64,000 bases of DNA, from positions 3,216,001 to 3,280,000 of the forward strand of contig CP087965.1 of the NCBI GenBank assembly GCA_024703855.1. The letters run 5' to 3'. Positions 43,618-52,292 of this stretch are shown here, in pieces. The notes beneath the pieces were generated by a model that was not told the DNA's origin, did no database searches, and was given only the letters and a program-made list of their open reading frames with translations. Each line of letters begins with the position of its first letter. Position 1 is the stretch's first letter. Source of the DNA: Polaromonas sp. P2-4 (GTDB lineage Bacteria; Pseudomonadota; Gammaproteobacteria; Burkholderiales; Burkholderiaceae_C). Made by a program: the position numbers and the translations under genes.

Positions 43618-44490
43618 ATGTACAAACTTGAAAAACCTGAGCGCCTGCTGCTGGGCGCCGTGCTGGTGTTGCTGGCCGCGGCGCTCTTGGGGCCGTCTGT
43701 GGCGCAGCCAGCGCACTCGCATGACTTTGCCGACCAGCGTCTGTGGTGGCACATTCCCTTCGCGCTGAATGTACTGAGTAACCTGCCCTTTGCGCTATGG
43801 GGCGCGCTGGGCCTGGGGTGTGTCGTGGGCTGGGTGTGGCGCAGCCGGGCGCTTGGGCAGCCCCGCATCACGGCGCAGCATGGCCTGGCGGCCCTGTTTT
43901 TTGCCGGGCTGTTGCTCACGGCGGCGGCGTCAGCCTGGTACCACTGGCAACCCGATGACGCGGGTCTGCTCATAGACCGTCTGGGCATGGTCGTTGCGTT
44001 TGCGGGCCTGCTGGGGCTGGCTGCTGCAGATCGCGTCAGCCCGCGCGCCGGTGTGCTGCTCGGCCTTGTCGTGCTGGTATTGGGCCCGCTCAGTGTCTGG
44101 GTCTGGTTCGCATCGGGCAATGTGTTGCCTTGGGCCGTGCTGCAGTTCGGTGGCATGGCGCTGGTGTTGTGGCTGGCTTGCCTGAAGCCGCTGCCGGGTG
44201 CCCTGGCAGTGCGCTGGGGTGGGGTCATCTTGATGTATGCGGCGGCCAAGTTGTTCGAGTTGGCTGACCACGAGGTGTATGCGTTTACCTCGCACCTCAT
44301 CTCTGGCCACAGCCTCAAGCATGTGGTGGCGAGTTGTGCCGCCTGGCCGGTTGTGGCTGCAGTGGTGGCTGCGTTGATAGAGGCCCGGAAAATCAGGGCA
44401 GAATCCAGCTCACCATCCGAAACAGAGCAAGCAACCCAGGTGGCCCCATCAGCTGCAAAAAGCTGCACAAGCTTGCCGCACAACAATTGA
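43618..44490 (+). CDS. Alkaline-ceramidase-like (CREST superfamily) membrane protein
   Basis: An intact 290-residue protein with about seven hydrophobic helices. The CREST metal-hydrolase residues appear as a Ser and His in AAASAWYHWQPDDAG, an Asp in LLIDRLGMVVAFAGLL, and a histidine pair in ISGHSLKHVVAS. CREST members include ceramidases, PAQR receptors and bacterial Per1-like proteins, so a membrane amide or ester hydrolase is likely, though the substrate is unknown. The start ATG 43618 is chosen from the first Met before a helix. It lies 15 bases upstream of the lplT-like gene, suggesting a lipid-related operon. Confidence 0.75.
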   Translation: MYKLEKPERLLLGAVLVLLAAALLGPSVAQPAHSHDFADQRLWWHIPFALNVLSNLPFALWGALGLGCVVGWVWRSRALGQPRITAQHGLAALFFAGLLLTAAASAWYHWQPDDAGLLIDRLGMVVAFAGLLGLAAADRVSPRAGVLLGLVVLVLGPLSVWVWFASGNVLPWAVLQFGGMALVLWLACLKPLPGALAVRWGGVILMYAAAKLFELADHEVYAFTSHLISGHSLKHVVASCAAWPVVAAVVAALIEARKIRAESSSPSETEQATQVAPSAAKSCTSLPHNN

Positions 44491-44505
44491 AAAGAGGAGT
44501 CAGGC

Positions 44506-45843
44506 ATGAGTGTTGAGCTAGCTACACCGACCGCATCGGTATCTGCGCCGTCCACGCACGAGCACCCGAACCAATTTGCCCTCCTCAAGCAGCGCCGCTT
44601 TGCGCCGTTTTTCTGGACGCAGTTTTCGGGGGCAGCGAATGACAACCTGTTCAAGTTCGCCTTTACCGTGATGGTGACCTACCAGCTCAGTGTGGGCTGG
44701 CTGCCGCCTGCGTTGGCGGGGCTGGTGATTGGGGCGCTGTTCATTCTGCCCTTCCTGTTGTTCTCGGCGACCAGTGGACAGCTCACGGACAAGTTTGAGA
44801 AAACCCGCGTCATACGTTTTGTGAAAAACCTCGAAGTGGTGATCATGCTGATCGCTGCCGTGGGGTTCCTCAGCAGCAACGTCAATGTCCAGGTGCCGCT
44901 GCTCTTGGGCTGCACGTTTTTGATGGGCTTGCATTCCACGCTGTTTGGCCCGGTCAAGTTTGCCTACCTGCCGCAGGCGCTGAATGAACGCGAGTTGACC
45001 GGCGGCAACGGCATGGTCGAGATGGGCACCTTCGTGGCCATTTTGCTGGGCAATATCGTGGGCGGGTTGATTGTGGCACTGCCCGGCGTCGGGCCGCATT
45101 ATGTGGCGCTTTGCTGCGTGTTGCTGGCGTTGGCGGGCCGGGTGGTGGCGCAGTTTATTCCGCTGGCGCCGGCCACCGACCCCGGTCTCAAGATCAACTG
45201 GAACCCGATCACCGAGACCTGGCGCAACCTCAAGCTCGCCAACGCGAACCTGGTGGTGTTTCGTTCCATGCTGGGCATCAGCTGGATGTGGTTTTTTGGC
45301 GCGGTGTTTTTAAGCCAGTTCCCGAGTTTTGCCAAAGAGGTGATGCACGGCAACGAGCAGGTCGCGTCCTTGCTGCTGGTGGTTTTCTCGATAGGCATAG
45401 GCACCGGGTCCCTGTTGTGCGAGGTACTCAGCCGACGCCATGTCGAAATCGGGCTGGTGCCGCTGGGTGCCATTGGCATGAGCGTGTTTGCCGTCGATCT
45501 GTACTTTGCCTCGCGCGGGCTGCCTCCGGTACCCGTCATGGGCGTGGCCACTTTCATGGCGCAGCCAGCGCACTGGCGCGTGATGATGGATCTGGCGCTG
45601 CTCAGCCTGTTTGCGGGGCTGTACAGCGTGCCGATGTATGCGCTGATCCAGCTGCGCAGCCAGCCTACGCACCGCGCCCGCATCATCGCGGCCAACAACA
45701 TTCTCAATGCGCTGTTCATGATCGTCAGCGCCATTCTGGCAGGCGCGCTGCTCAAAGCCGAGTTCAGCATTCCGCAGATTTTCCTGTTTGTAGGCCTGGC
45801 CAATGCGGTGGTGGCGTTTTACATCTTCATGCTGGTGCCCTGA
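44506..45843 (+). CDS. LplT-like MFS transporter (lysophospholipid flippase type)
   Basis: An intact 445-residue MFS protein with twelve helices. FALLKQRRFAPFFWTQFSGAANDNLFKFAF, the loop GQLTDKFEKTRVIRFVKNLEVVIM and GLHSTLFGPVKFAYLPQAL are characteristic of LplT. Together with the following acyltransferase it matches the LplT-Aas pair, which brings lysophospholipids across the inner membrane for re-acylation. The stop lies four bases before plsC. RBS is GAGGAG. Confidence 0.9.
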   Translation: MSVELATPTASVSAPSTHEHPNQFALLKQRRFAPFFWTQFSGAANDNLFKFAFTVMVTYQLSVGWLPPALAGLVIGALFILPFLLFSATSGQLTDKFEKTRVIRFVKNLEVVIMLIAAVGFLSSNVNVQVPLLLGCTFLMGLHSTLFGPVKFAYLPQALNERELTGGNGMVEMGTFVAILLGNIVGGLIVALPGVGPHYVALCCVLLALAGRVVAQFIPLAPATDPGLKINWNPITETWRNLKLANANLVVFRSMLGISWMWFFGAVFLSQFPSFAKEVMHGNEQVASLLLVVFSIGIGTGSLLCEVLSRRHVEIGLVPLGAIGMSVFAVDLYFASRGLPPVPVMGVATFMAQPAHWRVMMDLALLSLFAGLYSVPMYALIQLRSQPTHRARIIAANNILNALFMIVSAILAGALLKAEFSIPQIFLFVGLANAVVAFYIFMLVP

Positions 45844-45847
45844 GTAC

Positions 45848-46476
45848 ATGCTGCGCTTTATTGCCCTGATCGCATCGCTGCGTTTACCGCTTCAAGGTCA
45901 AGGGCGACGACAACATTCCTGCGCAGGGCGCGGCCGTGTTGACCTGCAACCATGTCAGCTTTGTCGACCCGGTGCTGCTGATGGCCGCCAGCCCGCGGCC
46001 GATTTATTTCCTGATGGACCACCGCATTTTCAAAATGCCGGTGCTGGGCTGGTTGTTCCGGCTGGCCAAGGCGATTCCTGATTGCGCCACGCGCCGAAGA
46101 CCCGGCGGCTTACGAGGCCGCCTTTGAAGCGGCCGCCAAAGTGCTGCGAGAGGGTGATTTGCTGGCCATCTTTCCCGAGGGCGGCATCACCAAAGACGGC
46201 ACGTTGCAGGAGTTCAGGGGCGGCATCATGAAAATTCTGGAAAACGCCGAGCGCGATGGCCTCAACGTGCCGGTCATTCCCATGGCCTTGACCAATTTGT
46301 GGGGCTCTTTTTTCAGCCGGGTGGAGCAGGTGCGCGGCGAACAGGTGGCCATGGTGCGGCCTTTCCGGCGCGGTTTGCTGAACCGTGTGGGCCTGCACGC
46401 CGGGGCTTCCATGGCGCCTGCAGACGTGCAACCCGAGGTGCTTCGGGCAAGGGTTGCGGCGCTTTTGGTTGATTGA
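45848..46476 (+). CDS. plsC: 1-acyl-sn-glycerol-3-phosphate acyltransferase (PlsC family)
   Basis: About 209 residues; acylates lysophospholipid or lysophosphatidate. The catalytic HxxxxD box is NHVSFVDPV, block II is PRPIYFLMDHRIF, and FPEGGITKDGTLQEFRGG is block III. Two frame changes: near 45881 (after IAS) and near 46080 (before IAPRAEDPAAYEAAF). The stop TGA lies within the terminal inverted repeat of the element at 46473-46717, so the last codons may have been set by that insertion. Partner of the upstream LplT-like gene. Confidence 0.87.
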
Positions 46477-46717
46477 ACCTAGAAACGGCAGTTGGATGCG
46501 CCCTGAGTGCGCCGTGATCGGCGTGCCAGGCAAGGCGCGACAACGCAGTGGGCTCCTGCCCACAAGGCGGAGCAACGCAGCATGGCGCGTCGAGCACGGT
46601 GCAATCAGGCGCATAGCGCTGTCACCCAGAAGGTGAACGCGATCGAAGAGGGGAAAGTCAATGTGCATGCGGCTTATCCGAAGTTGACGAGCGGTCAACT
46701 GCTGTTTCTAGGTTGAA
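46473..46717. mobile_element. MITE-like element with terminal inverted repeats
   Basis: The left end TTGAACCTAGAAACGGCAGT (46473-46492, inverted repeat continuing to 46494) is matched inversely by 46696-46717, with two mismatches over 22 bases. The 245-bp body holds no coding frame with family features. No transposase is nearby and target duplications are not obvious. The compact size with inverted ends fits a non-autonomous element or a large REP-type repeat. Confidence 0.7.
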
Positions 46718-46828
46718 GTACCGAAAAAGATACTTTGCGGCTATTTATAAGTCACTGTGCCGGTATTGCGCTGAATGGCTGCACTGCCAGAGCACACTCC
46801 ATTCACCTCAACAAGTGCAAAGGTTTTT

Positions 46829-47295
46829 ATGCAGATACTGATACACCGTGACTCCAAGCCCTGGCAACTGCAGGTCTGGATTTCTTTCCTGATCGCGGTT
46901 TTTCTGTGTGCCGTGGGCCTGGCCTATCTCCCCGGCAAGGATCTGGGCGCGCTTTTATGGTCATGGGCTATTTCTTTTGCCTGTCAGCGGCCTTCGTGCT
47001 GGCCAAGTATGTGCGTGACCAGGAAAAGAGCAAGGCCGAAGGCAAGCTGGTGGACACGCCGATGTTCAAGCTGGTGGTCTGGGGCGGTTTCTTTCTGGCC
47101 ATGTCGCTCACCGGCTGGGGCTTGTGGCGCATGGAAATCAACGAAACCTACAAGGCTTTTCTGGGCGTGAGTTGGCTCTACTTGATTACCTGCAGCTTCA
47201 CACTGGCCAAAACCCTGCGCGACCGGCATGAAGCCGACTTGAGCGAAGCCCGCATGGCAGGCCGCAGCGCACGCAGCAGCATCGAATCCGAATAA
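46829..47295 (+). CDS. YiaAB two-helix-repeat inner-membrane protein
   Basis: About 155 residues with four helices as two YiaA/B modules: WQLQVWISFLIAVFLCAVGLAYLP / AFMVMGYFFCLSAAFVLAKYVRDQEK and MFKLVVWGGFFLAMSLTGWGLW / FLGVSWLYLITCSFTLAKTLRDRHEADL. The RDxxE end of each module is diagnostic. One base missing near 46950 joins the first to the second part. Function of the family is unknown; members are inner-membrane proteins. It starts 112 bases after the MITE-like element. Confidence 0.82.
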
Positions 47296-47317
47296 ACCCG
47301 CAGCGCAGGAGATCGTC

Positions 47318-47776
47318 ATGAAAACCAAATTAGCTATCAATTTAGTAGCTGCTTGCGCCCTGTTATTGGGGGCTGCAGGCTCTTTTAATGCTCAAGCGCA
47401 ATCAGAGGCCTCCGCGTTGAGTGCGGTCTCGGCCTTGCCGGTGGCCTCGGTGGTGGTGGGTGCCAGTGCCGCAGCGGGTGCCGTGCTGGCGGTGCCGGTG
47501 GTGTTGTCCACGGCAGGCGCGGTGCTGGTCGTCAAGGTGGTGGAAGTCTCGGCGCGCGGCACGGTCTATGTGCTGGAGCGTGCCTCCGACGGCGCCCGGG
47601 CGAGCGTTGAAATCGTCGGCAAGGGTCTTGCCGGGATTTCGGTGGTCGCAGGCACGCTGGTCACGGTCAGCGTGATCGGTGCGGGTGTGGTGCTTTCGGC
47701 GGCGGGCCAGGCCATTGCCTTCATCCCCAACGAACTGGGGCGGGCCTTGTTGCACAACGAACGCCTGACTTACTGA
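47318..47776 (+). CDS. Secreted or membrane protein of unknown function; signal peptide encoded by a repeat
   Basis: A 152-residue intact frame with RBS AGGAGA. The first 27 residues (MKTKLAINLVAACALLLGAA then GSFNAQA) form a good Sec signal peptide with AQA cleavage. The mature part is rich in Ala, Val, Gly and Ser with two strongly hydrophobic stretches (VVVGASAAAGAVLAVPVVLS and GISVVAGTLVTVSVIGAGVV), so it may be membrane-bound. I do not recognise a family. It overlaps the DUF2145 region closely, spaced ten bases from the preferred start, and is probably co-transcribed with it. The codons for the signal peptide coincide with repeat copy 3. Confidence 0.65.
   Translation: MKTKLAINLVAACALLLGAAGSFNAQAQSEASALSAVSALPVASVVVGASAAAGAVLAVPVVLSTAGAVLVVKVVEVSARGTVYVLERASDGARASVEIVGKGLAGISVVAGTLVTVSVIGAGVVLSAAGQAIAFIPNELGRALLHNERLTY
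47333..47391 (+). repeat. Two-hairpin dispersed repeat, copy 3 (encodes a signal peptide)
   Basis: GCTATCAATTTAGTAGCTGC, then TTGCGCCC, TTGGGGGCTGCAGGC and TCTTTTAAT align with the copies at 36791 and 40268. It begins 15 bases after the ATG at 47318 and encodes residues 6-25 of the protein. Confidence 0.78.
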
Positions 47777-47786
47777 GGTGATGCCC

Positions 47787-48644
47787 ATGACCACACCGCT
47801 TTCGCTTTTGCTTTTGCTTTTGGTACGGCTGCTGCTGTGGCTGGGCCTGGCAACCTGTCCGTTGGTCAGTCTGCCAGCCTATGCCGGCCGCTCCTGCGAA
47901 GCCGAGCAGCCGCCGCAGGCGCAGACGGTGGTGCGCGGCCTGAATCTGGCTGAACGCACGCTGGCCGCGCTGGATGCCAGCGGCGAGCGCGTGGTGTTGC
48001 TGGCGCGTGCCGGCCAGGACTTGAGCAAATACAACATCTACTACTCCCACTTTGGCTTTGCCTACAAGCAGCCCCAGGTCATGCCGGATGGCAAAAACGG
48101 CCATGTCTGGCGCGTGCTGCACAAGCTGAACCAGTGCGGCACGGCTGATGCTTTTGTGTACCGCCAAGGCCTGGGGGAGTTTTTCCTTGATGACCTGTGG
48201 CGCTTTGAGGCCGCGTGGGTCGTGCCGACCCGCGAGGTGCAGGAGCGCTTGCTTCCCTTGCTGCTCGATGCGGGGCAAAGCAGCCGGGCCTTGATCCTGA
48301 ACACCAAGCCCTACAGCATCGTCAGTTACGCCTGGGGCCGTAAATACCAGCAGTCCAACCAGTGGGCCATCGAGACGCTGGCCGCCGCCATGGAGCCGCA
48401 GGTCAAGTCACGCGTGCAGGCGCAGGCCTGGCTGCAGTTCAAGGGCTACGAGCCCGCCACGCTGCGGATAGGCCCGATGACACGGCTGGGCGGGCGGGTC
48501 AGCGCGGCCAACGTGGCTTTTGATGATCACCCGAACGACAAGCGGTTTTCGGACCGCATCGAAACCGTCACCGTCGACTCGGTGTTCCAGTGGATGCAGC
48601 GGGCCGGCCTGAGCGGCGCGCCTGTTACCCTGCGTCAACCTTAA
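47787..48644 (+). CDS. DUF2145 family exported protein
   Basis: An intact 285-residue protein with a signal peptide (LLLLLLVRLLLWLGLATC, cleavage near AYA-GR) and the RSCEAEQPPQ start of the mature form. Motifs such as GERVVLLARAGQDLSKYNIYYSHFGFAYK, WRVLHKLNQCGTADAFVYRQGLGEFF, SNQWAIETLAAA and RIGPMTRLGGRVSAANVAFDDHPNDKRFS match what I know as DUF2145. No function is established. ATG 47787 is preferred because GAGG stands eight bases upstream; ATG 47781 is possible. Expected to be periplasmic. It is followed by a membrane protein gene 12 bases later. Confidence 0.82.
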   Translation: MTTPLSLLLLLLVRLLLWLGLATCPLVSLPAYAGRSCEAEQPPQAQTVVRGLNLAERTLAALDASGERVVLLARAGQDLSKYNIYYSHFGFAYKQPQVMPDGKNGHVWRVLHKLNQCGTADAFVYRQGLGEFFLDDLWRFEAAWVVPTREVQERLLPLLLDAGQSSRALILNTKPYSIVSYAWGRKYQQSNQWAIETLAAAMEPQVKSRVQAQAWLQFKGYEPATLRIGPMTRLGGRVSAANVAFDDHPNDKRFSDRIETVTVDSVFQWMQRAGLSGAPVTLRQP

Positions 48645-48656
48645 AGAGGGCCCGTC

Positions 48657-49714
48657 ATGAGCAAAACCTTGCGACTCACAGAAAAATGGATGCACCGCGG
48701 CCTGTGGCTGGTGGCGTTTGTGTTCGCCGGCTTCTTGATCGGGCTGGGCGGCACGGTGGTCGGTGATTTACCCAAAGTTGAAAAGCGGCTTTCACTGGAC
48801 GACTTCATGGACGCCGCCGCCAGCAGCGCCCTGCGCAATGCGATCAAAAACGCCGAGCGTGCCGGGCAGGATGCCGATACCGCGCTGGAGCAGGCACAAC
48901 TCAAGCGCCGGGCAAGCCAGGCCGACTCTGCGGCCGCCCGTGAGACCTTTAACAACTGGCTCGCCACGCGTCGCGCCACCCAACTCGCCGACCAGGACCC
49001 GGAGCTTGTGGCGCGCACCCAGGCGCTCGACCTGCTGAAAAACAAAGAGCGTGCGGCCGGGGTGGCGGTCGAGGCCCAGCAACAGGCCGCGCTCGATGCC
49101 CGGCAAACGGCTGCGCGTGAACGTCGCAAACTCGGTGAGCTGCAGGAGGCGGCGCAAAAGCTGCTCAACGCCGAATACCGCCGCGTGGAGTTGCGCGTGT
49201 TTTTGTACCGCCTGGCACTGACCCTGCCCTTGCTGGTACTCGCTGGCTGGCTGTTTGTGAAAAAGCGCAAGAGCACGTACTGGCCCTTTGTCTGGGGTTT
49301 CATCCTTTTTGCCGTGTTTGCCTTTTTGTCGAACTGGTGCCTTACCTGCCCAGCTACGGCGGTTATGTGCGTTACATCGTCGGGATTGTGGTCACGGCGC
49401 TGGTCGGGCGGCAGGCGATTGTTTCGCTGAACCGCTACCTGGAAAAGCAGAAGCTGGCCGAGCAACTGCCCGACGTGCAGCGCCGCGAAGAGCTGAGTTA
49501 CGACACCGCGCTGACGCGGCTGTCCAAAAGTGTGTGCCCTGGCTGCGAGCGGCCGGTGGATTTGAAAAACACCGCGATTGATTTTTGCCCGCATTGCGGC
49601 ATTGGCTTGCATGACCATTGCGGCCACTGCAGCACGCGCAAAAGCGCGTTTGCCAAGTTCTGCCATGCCTGCGGGACGGGAGCCGGGCAGGCAGCCGCTG
49701 TCAGTCGGCCTTGA
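48657..49714 (+). CDS. Membrane protein with coiled coil and C-terminal double zinc ribbon
   Basis: About 352 residues. A first helix (GLWLVAFVFAGFLIGLGG) is followed by a long heptad-like periplasmic segment rich in Ala, Gln, Arg (residues 40-180), a helix pair (LALTLPLLVLAGWLF, FVWGFILFAVFAFF), a fourth helix (YIVGIVVTALVGRQAIV), and a cytoplasmic zinc-ribbon tail with CPGCERP, CPHCGIGLHDHCGHC and CHACG. One T missing from a run at 49324-49328 breaks the frame between helices. I know no name for it. Co-directional with the DUF2145 gene, so the three genes 47318-49714 may form a unit. Confidence 0.7.
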
Positions 49715-50681
49715 TGTTGGCGCGTGCGGCCACCGCGCGCATTTGGGGTAGCTCCCTTTCGACGCGGTCTTTCACGGCCTGGCCCGGGCCGTAGGCCGGT
49801 ATCAGTCCCACGTCGTCGAGCTTTTTGCGCAGTTCCGGGCTGGCCATCACGCTTTCGAGCGTCTTTTCCAGCTTGGCTTGGACGGGGGCCGGGAGCCGGG
49901 CGGGTGCCAGCAGGGCGAACCAGGTCGACATCTCAAAACCCGGGTAGCCGCTTTCCGCCACGGTGGGGACGGCTGGCAGCATTGATGACCGCTTGGCGGA
50001 CAGCGTCGCGATCGGCTTGATCTTGCCGGCCTTGATCAGCGGAGAGGTGGCTACGACCGTGTCGACCGCGACCTGCACCTGACCGCCCATCAGCGCCGTG
50101 AGGCTGGGGGCGCTGCCATTGAAGGGCACATGCACCATGTCGACGCCGCTCGCCGATTTGAGCATCTCGCCGCCGAAGTGGACCGATGAGCCGGTGCCGA
50201 ACGAGCCGTAGGAAAACTTTTGAGGCTCGGCCTTGGCCTTCGCAAGAATCTCCTTGAGCGTGGTGCCCGGCGTGTCGTTGTTGGCCACCAGGACCAGGCC
50301 CATGTCGGCCACCAAGCCGACGGGGGTGAAGCTGGCCACCGGATCGTAGGCCAGGTTGGGACGTACGGCGGGGTTGAGCGTGAGCGTGGTGCTCGCCCCC
50401 AGCAGCAGCGTGTAGCCATCGGGCGGCGCTTTGGCCACGGCCGATGCCGCCACGACGGTGGCTGCCCCGGGCTTGTTTTCCACGATCACGGCTTGCCCCA
50501 GCTTCTCGCCCATGGCGGTGGCCAGCAGCCGGGCCAGGATGTCGGTGGCGCCGCCTGGGGCAAAGGGTACAACCAGCCGGATGGGGCGGTCGGGGTAGGC
50601 CTGTGCGAGCGCGCTTGTGCAGAGGACGGATGCACAGCCGGCGGCAAGGCACGACATGATGAGAAAGCGGCGCAAGGCCAT
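49701..50681 (-). CDS. TctC/Bug-family periplasmic solute-binding protein
   Basis: An intact 326-residue receptor with signal peptide (RRFLIMSCLAAGCASVLCTS, cleavage after ALA-QA) and the Bug signatures YPDRPIRLVVPFAPGGATDILARLLA and KPGAATVVAASAVAKAPPDGYTLL. ATG 50681 has GGAG six bases upstream, so it is preferred over a more distal start. No tctAB genes are adjacent. It follows the amidase gene on the same strand, which suggests that the ligand is an amide or its carboxylate product. The 3' end overlaps the convergent zinc-ribbon gene by 14 bases. Confidence 0.92.
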   Translation of the reverse strand: MALRRFLIMSCLAAGCASVLCTSALAQAYPDRPIRLVVPFAPGGATDILARLLATAMGEKLGQAVIVENKPGAATVVAASAVAKAPPDGYTLLLGASTTLTLNPAVRPNLAYDPVASFTPVGLVADMGLVLVANNDTPGTTLKEILAKAKAEPQKFSYGSFGTGSSVHFGGEMLKSASGVDMVHVPFNGSAPSLTALMGGQVQVAVDTVVATSPLIKAGKIKPIATLSAKRSSMLPAVPTVAESGYPGFEMSTWFALLAPARLPAPVQAKLEKTLESVMASPELRKKLDDVGLIPAYGPGQAVKDRVERELPQMRAVAARANIKAD

Positions 50682-50749
50682 GGTGGAGCTCCTGGTGGTG
50701 GATGGGATGAACAAAGGGCTGAACGGTGACTTGCGAAGGGGCGGGCTTT

Positions 50750-52213
50750 TCACTGCAGCAGCGGGCTGCGCACGCGGGCATGGCCGCTGGCCTGGTCGTA
50801 GGCATGGCCGATCTGGAGCACGGCCCAGTCGGCCTGCGCCGGACCGATGATCTGCAGCCCCGCAGGCAGTCCTGCCGCATTGAAGCCGGCCGGTGCGCAG
50901 AGGGCCGGCAGGCCCGCCATGGTGGCCGGAACCACGACCTGCATCCAGCGGTGGTAGCTGTCCATGTCGCGGCCGGCTATGGTCGCGGGCCAGTGCAGCG
51001 TGGCATCGAAGGGGAAGACCTGAGCGCCCGGCAGCACCAGGTAGTCAAAGCTGTCGAGCAGCCCGCGTACCACCTGGTACCACGCAGAACGCTCGCGCGA
51101 GGCCTGAAAGACGTCCTGGCCGGTCAGCGCCAGGCCGCGCTCGATTTCCCAGATGGCCTCGGGCTTGAGCTGGGCGCGCTTCGCGGGGTCGGCGTACAGG
51201 CTGGCATTGTTGCCCGCCACGGTGAAGCTGCGCAGGGCTATCCATGCCCGCCACAGGCGTTCGAAATCGAAGGCTGGCAGCACCGGCTCGACGCTGCAGC
51301 CGATGGCCTCGAAGGTCGCGAGCGCCTGTTCGTTGAGCGCCAGCAGCCCGGGCTCCATCGGCAGGTGGCCGCCAAGATCACCGAGCCAGCCAATGCGCGT
51401 GCCCTTGAAGTCGCGCTCCAGCGCGGCGCTGAAGGCTGCCGGGTCTTGTTTGCGGGTCAGGGGCAGGCGCGCGTCGAAGCCGGCCTGGACCGACAGCAGC
51501 AGCGCCAGGTCGGGAATGTTGCGCGCCATCGGGCCGGCCACGCTGAACTGCTGGAAGAACACTTCTTCGGTGGGGCCATGCGGCACGCAGCCGGGCGAGG
51601 TGCGCAGCCCGTAGACATTGTTGAAGGCGGCCGGCGTGCGCAGCGAACCCATCATGTCGGAGCCATCGGCCACCGGCAGCATGCGCAGTGCCACCGCCAC
51701 GCCGGCGCCGCCGCTGCTGCCGCCCGCGGATTTGTCGGGCGCGAAGGCGTTGCCGGTGGTGCCGTAGACGCTGTTGTAGGTGTGTCCTCCCAGGCCAAAT
51801 TCCGGTGAGTTGCTGCGGCCAATGAAGACCGCGCCGCCGCGGCGCATGCGTTCGAAGATGACGGCGTCGGCGGTCGAGACCTGGTCCTTGAAGAGCGGGG
51901 AGCCCTTGGTGGTCACCATGCCGGCGGCCGGCATGATGTCCTTGGGCGCCTGCGGCAAACCGTGCAGCGGCCCCAGCCACTCGCCACGGGCGAGCTGCGC
52001 ATCAAGCTGCATCGCCTGGCGCCGCAGCGCGTCCCGCTCCTGCAGGGCCACGAGGGCGTTGACCCGGGGGTTGAGCCGGTCGACCTGGGCCAGAAACGCC
52101 TCCAGCGTTTCCACGCAGGACAGCTGCCTGCTGCGGATTGCCTGCGACAGGGCGACGGCGTTGAGTTCGGTGATGTCGCCGAAGGGCGGGGCGATGGGCT
52201 TTCGGGCATTCAT
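50750..52213 (-). CDS. Amidase signature family enzyme
   Basis: An intact 487-residue amidase of the GatA/FAAH fold. The Ser-cisSer-Lys triad is seen as Lys in GLPQAPKDIMPAAG, the glycine-serine loop AGGSSGGAGVAVALRMLP, and the nucleophile region DGSDMMGSLRTPAAFN, followed by GLRTSPGCVPHG. It hydrolyses a carboxamide to acid and ammonia. The start 52213 avoids overlap with the divergent regulator; an upstream in-frame Met at 52249 is less likely. Transcribed towards the TctC gene and away from the LysR gene. Confidence 0.92.
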   Translation of the reverse strand: MNARKPIAPPFGDITELNAVALSQAIRSRQLSCVETLEAFLAQVDRLNPRVNALVALQERDALRRQAMQLDAQLARGEWLGPLHGLPQAPKDIMPAAGMVTTKGSPLFKDQVSTADAVIFERMRRGGAVFIGRSNSPEFGLGGHTYNSVYGTTGNAFAPDKSAGGSSGGAGVAVALRMLPVADGSDMMGSLRTPAAFNNVYGLRTSPGCVPHGPTEEVFFQQFSVAGPMARNIPDLALLLSVQAGFDARLPLTRKQDPAAFSAALERDFKGTRIGWLGDLGGHLPMEPGLLALNEQALATFEAIGCSVEPVLPAFDFERLWRAWIALRSFTVAGNNASLYADPAKRAQLKPEAIWEIERGLALTGQDVFQASRERSAWYQVVRGLLDSFDYLVLPGAQVFPFDATLHWPATIAGRDMDSYHRWMQVVVPATMAGLPALCAPAGFNAAGLPAGLQIIGPAQADWAVLQIGHAYDQASGHARVRSPLLQ

Positions 52214-52292
52214 GGAGGCAAGGATAGGGCGCACAATGCCTTGCGACAATCACCATTTTTGCAAGCCTCACTTGCGTTTTTCTCAAACCATT

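Noticed and set aside
46504..46717. Small genes inside the 245-bp element after plsC
   Set aside because: Short frames on both strands have no family features and the segment is bounded by inverted repeats, so it is treated as a non-coding element.
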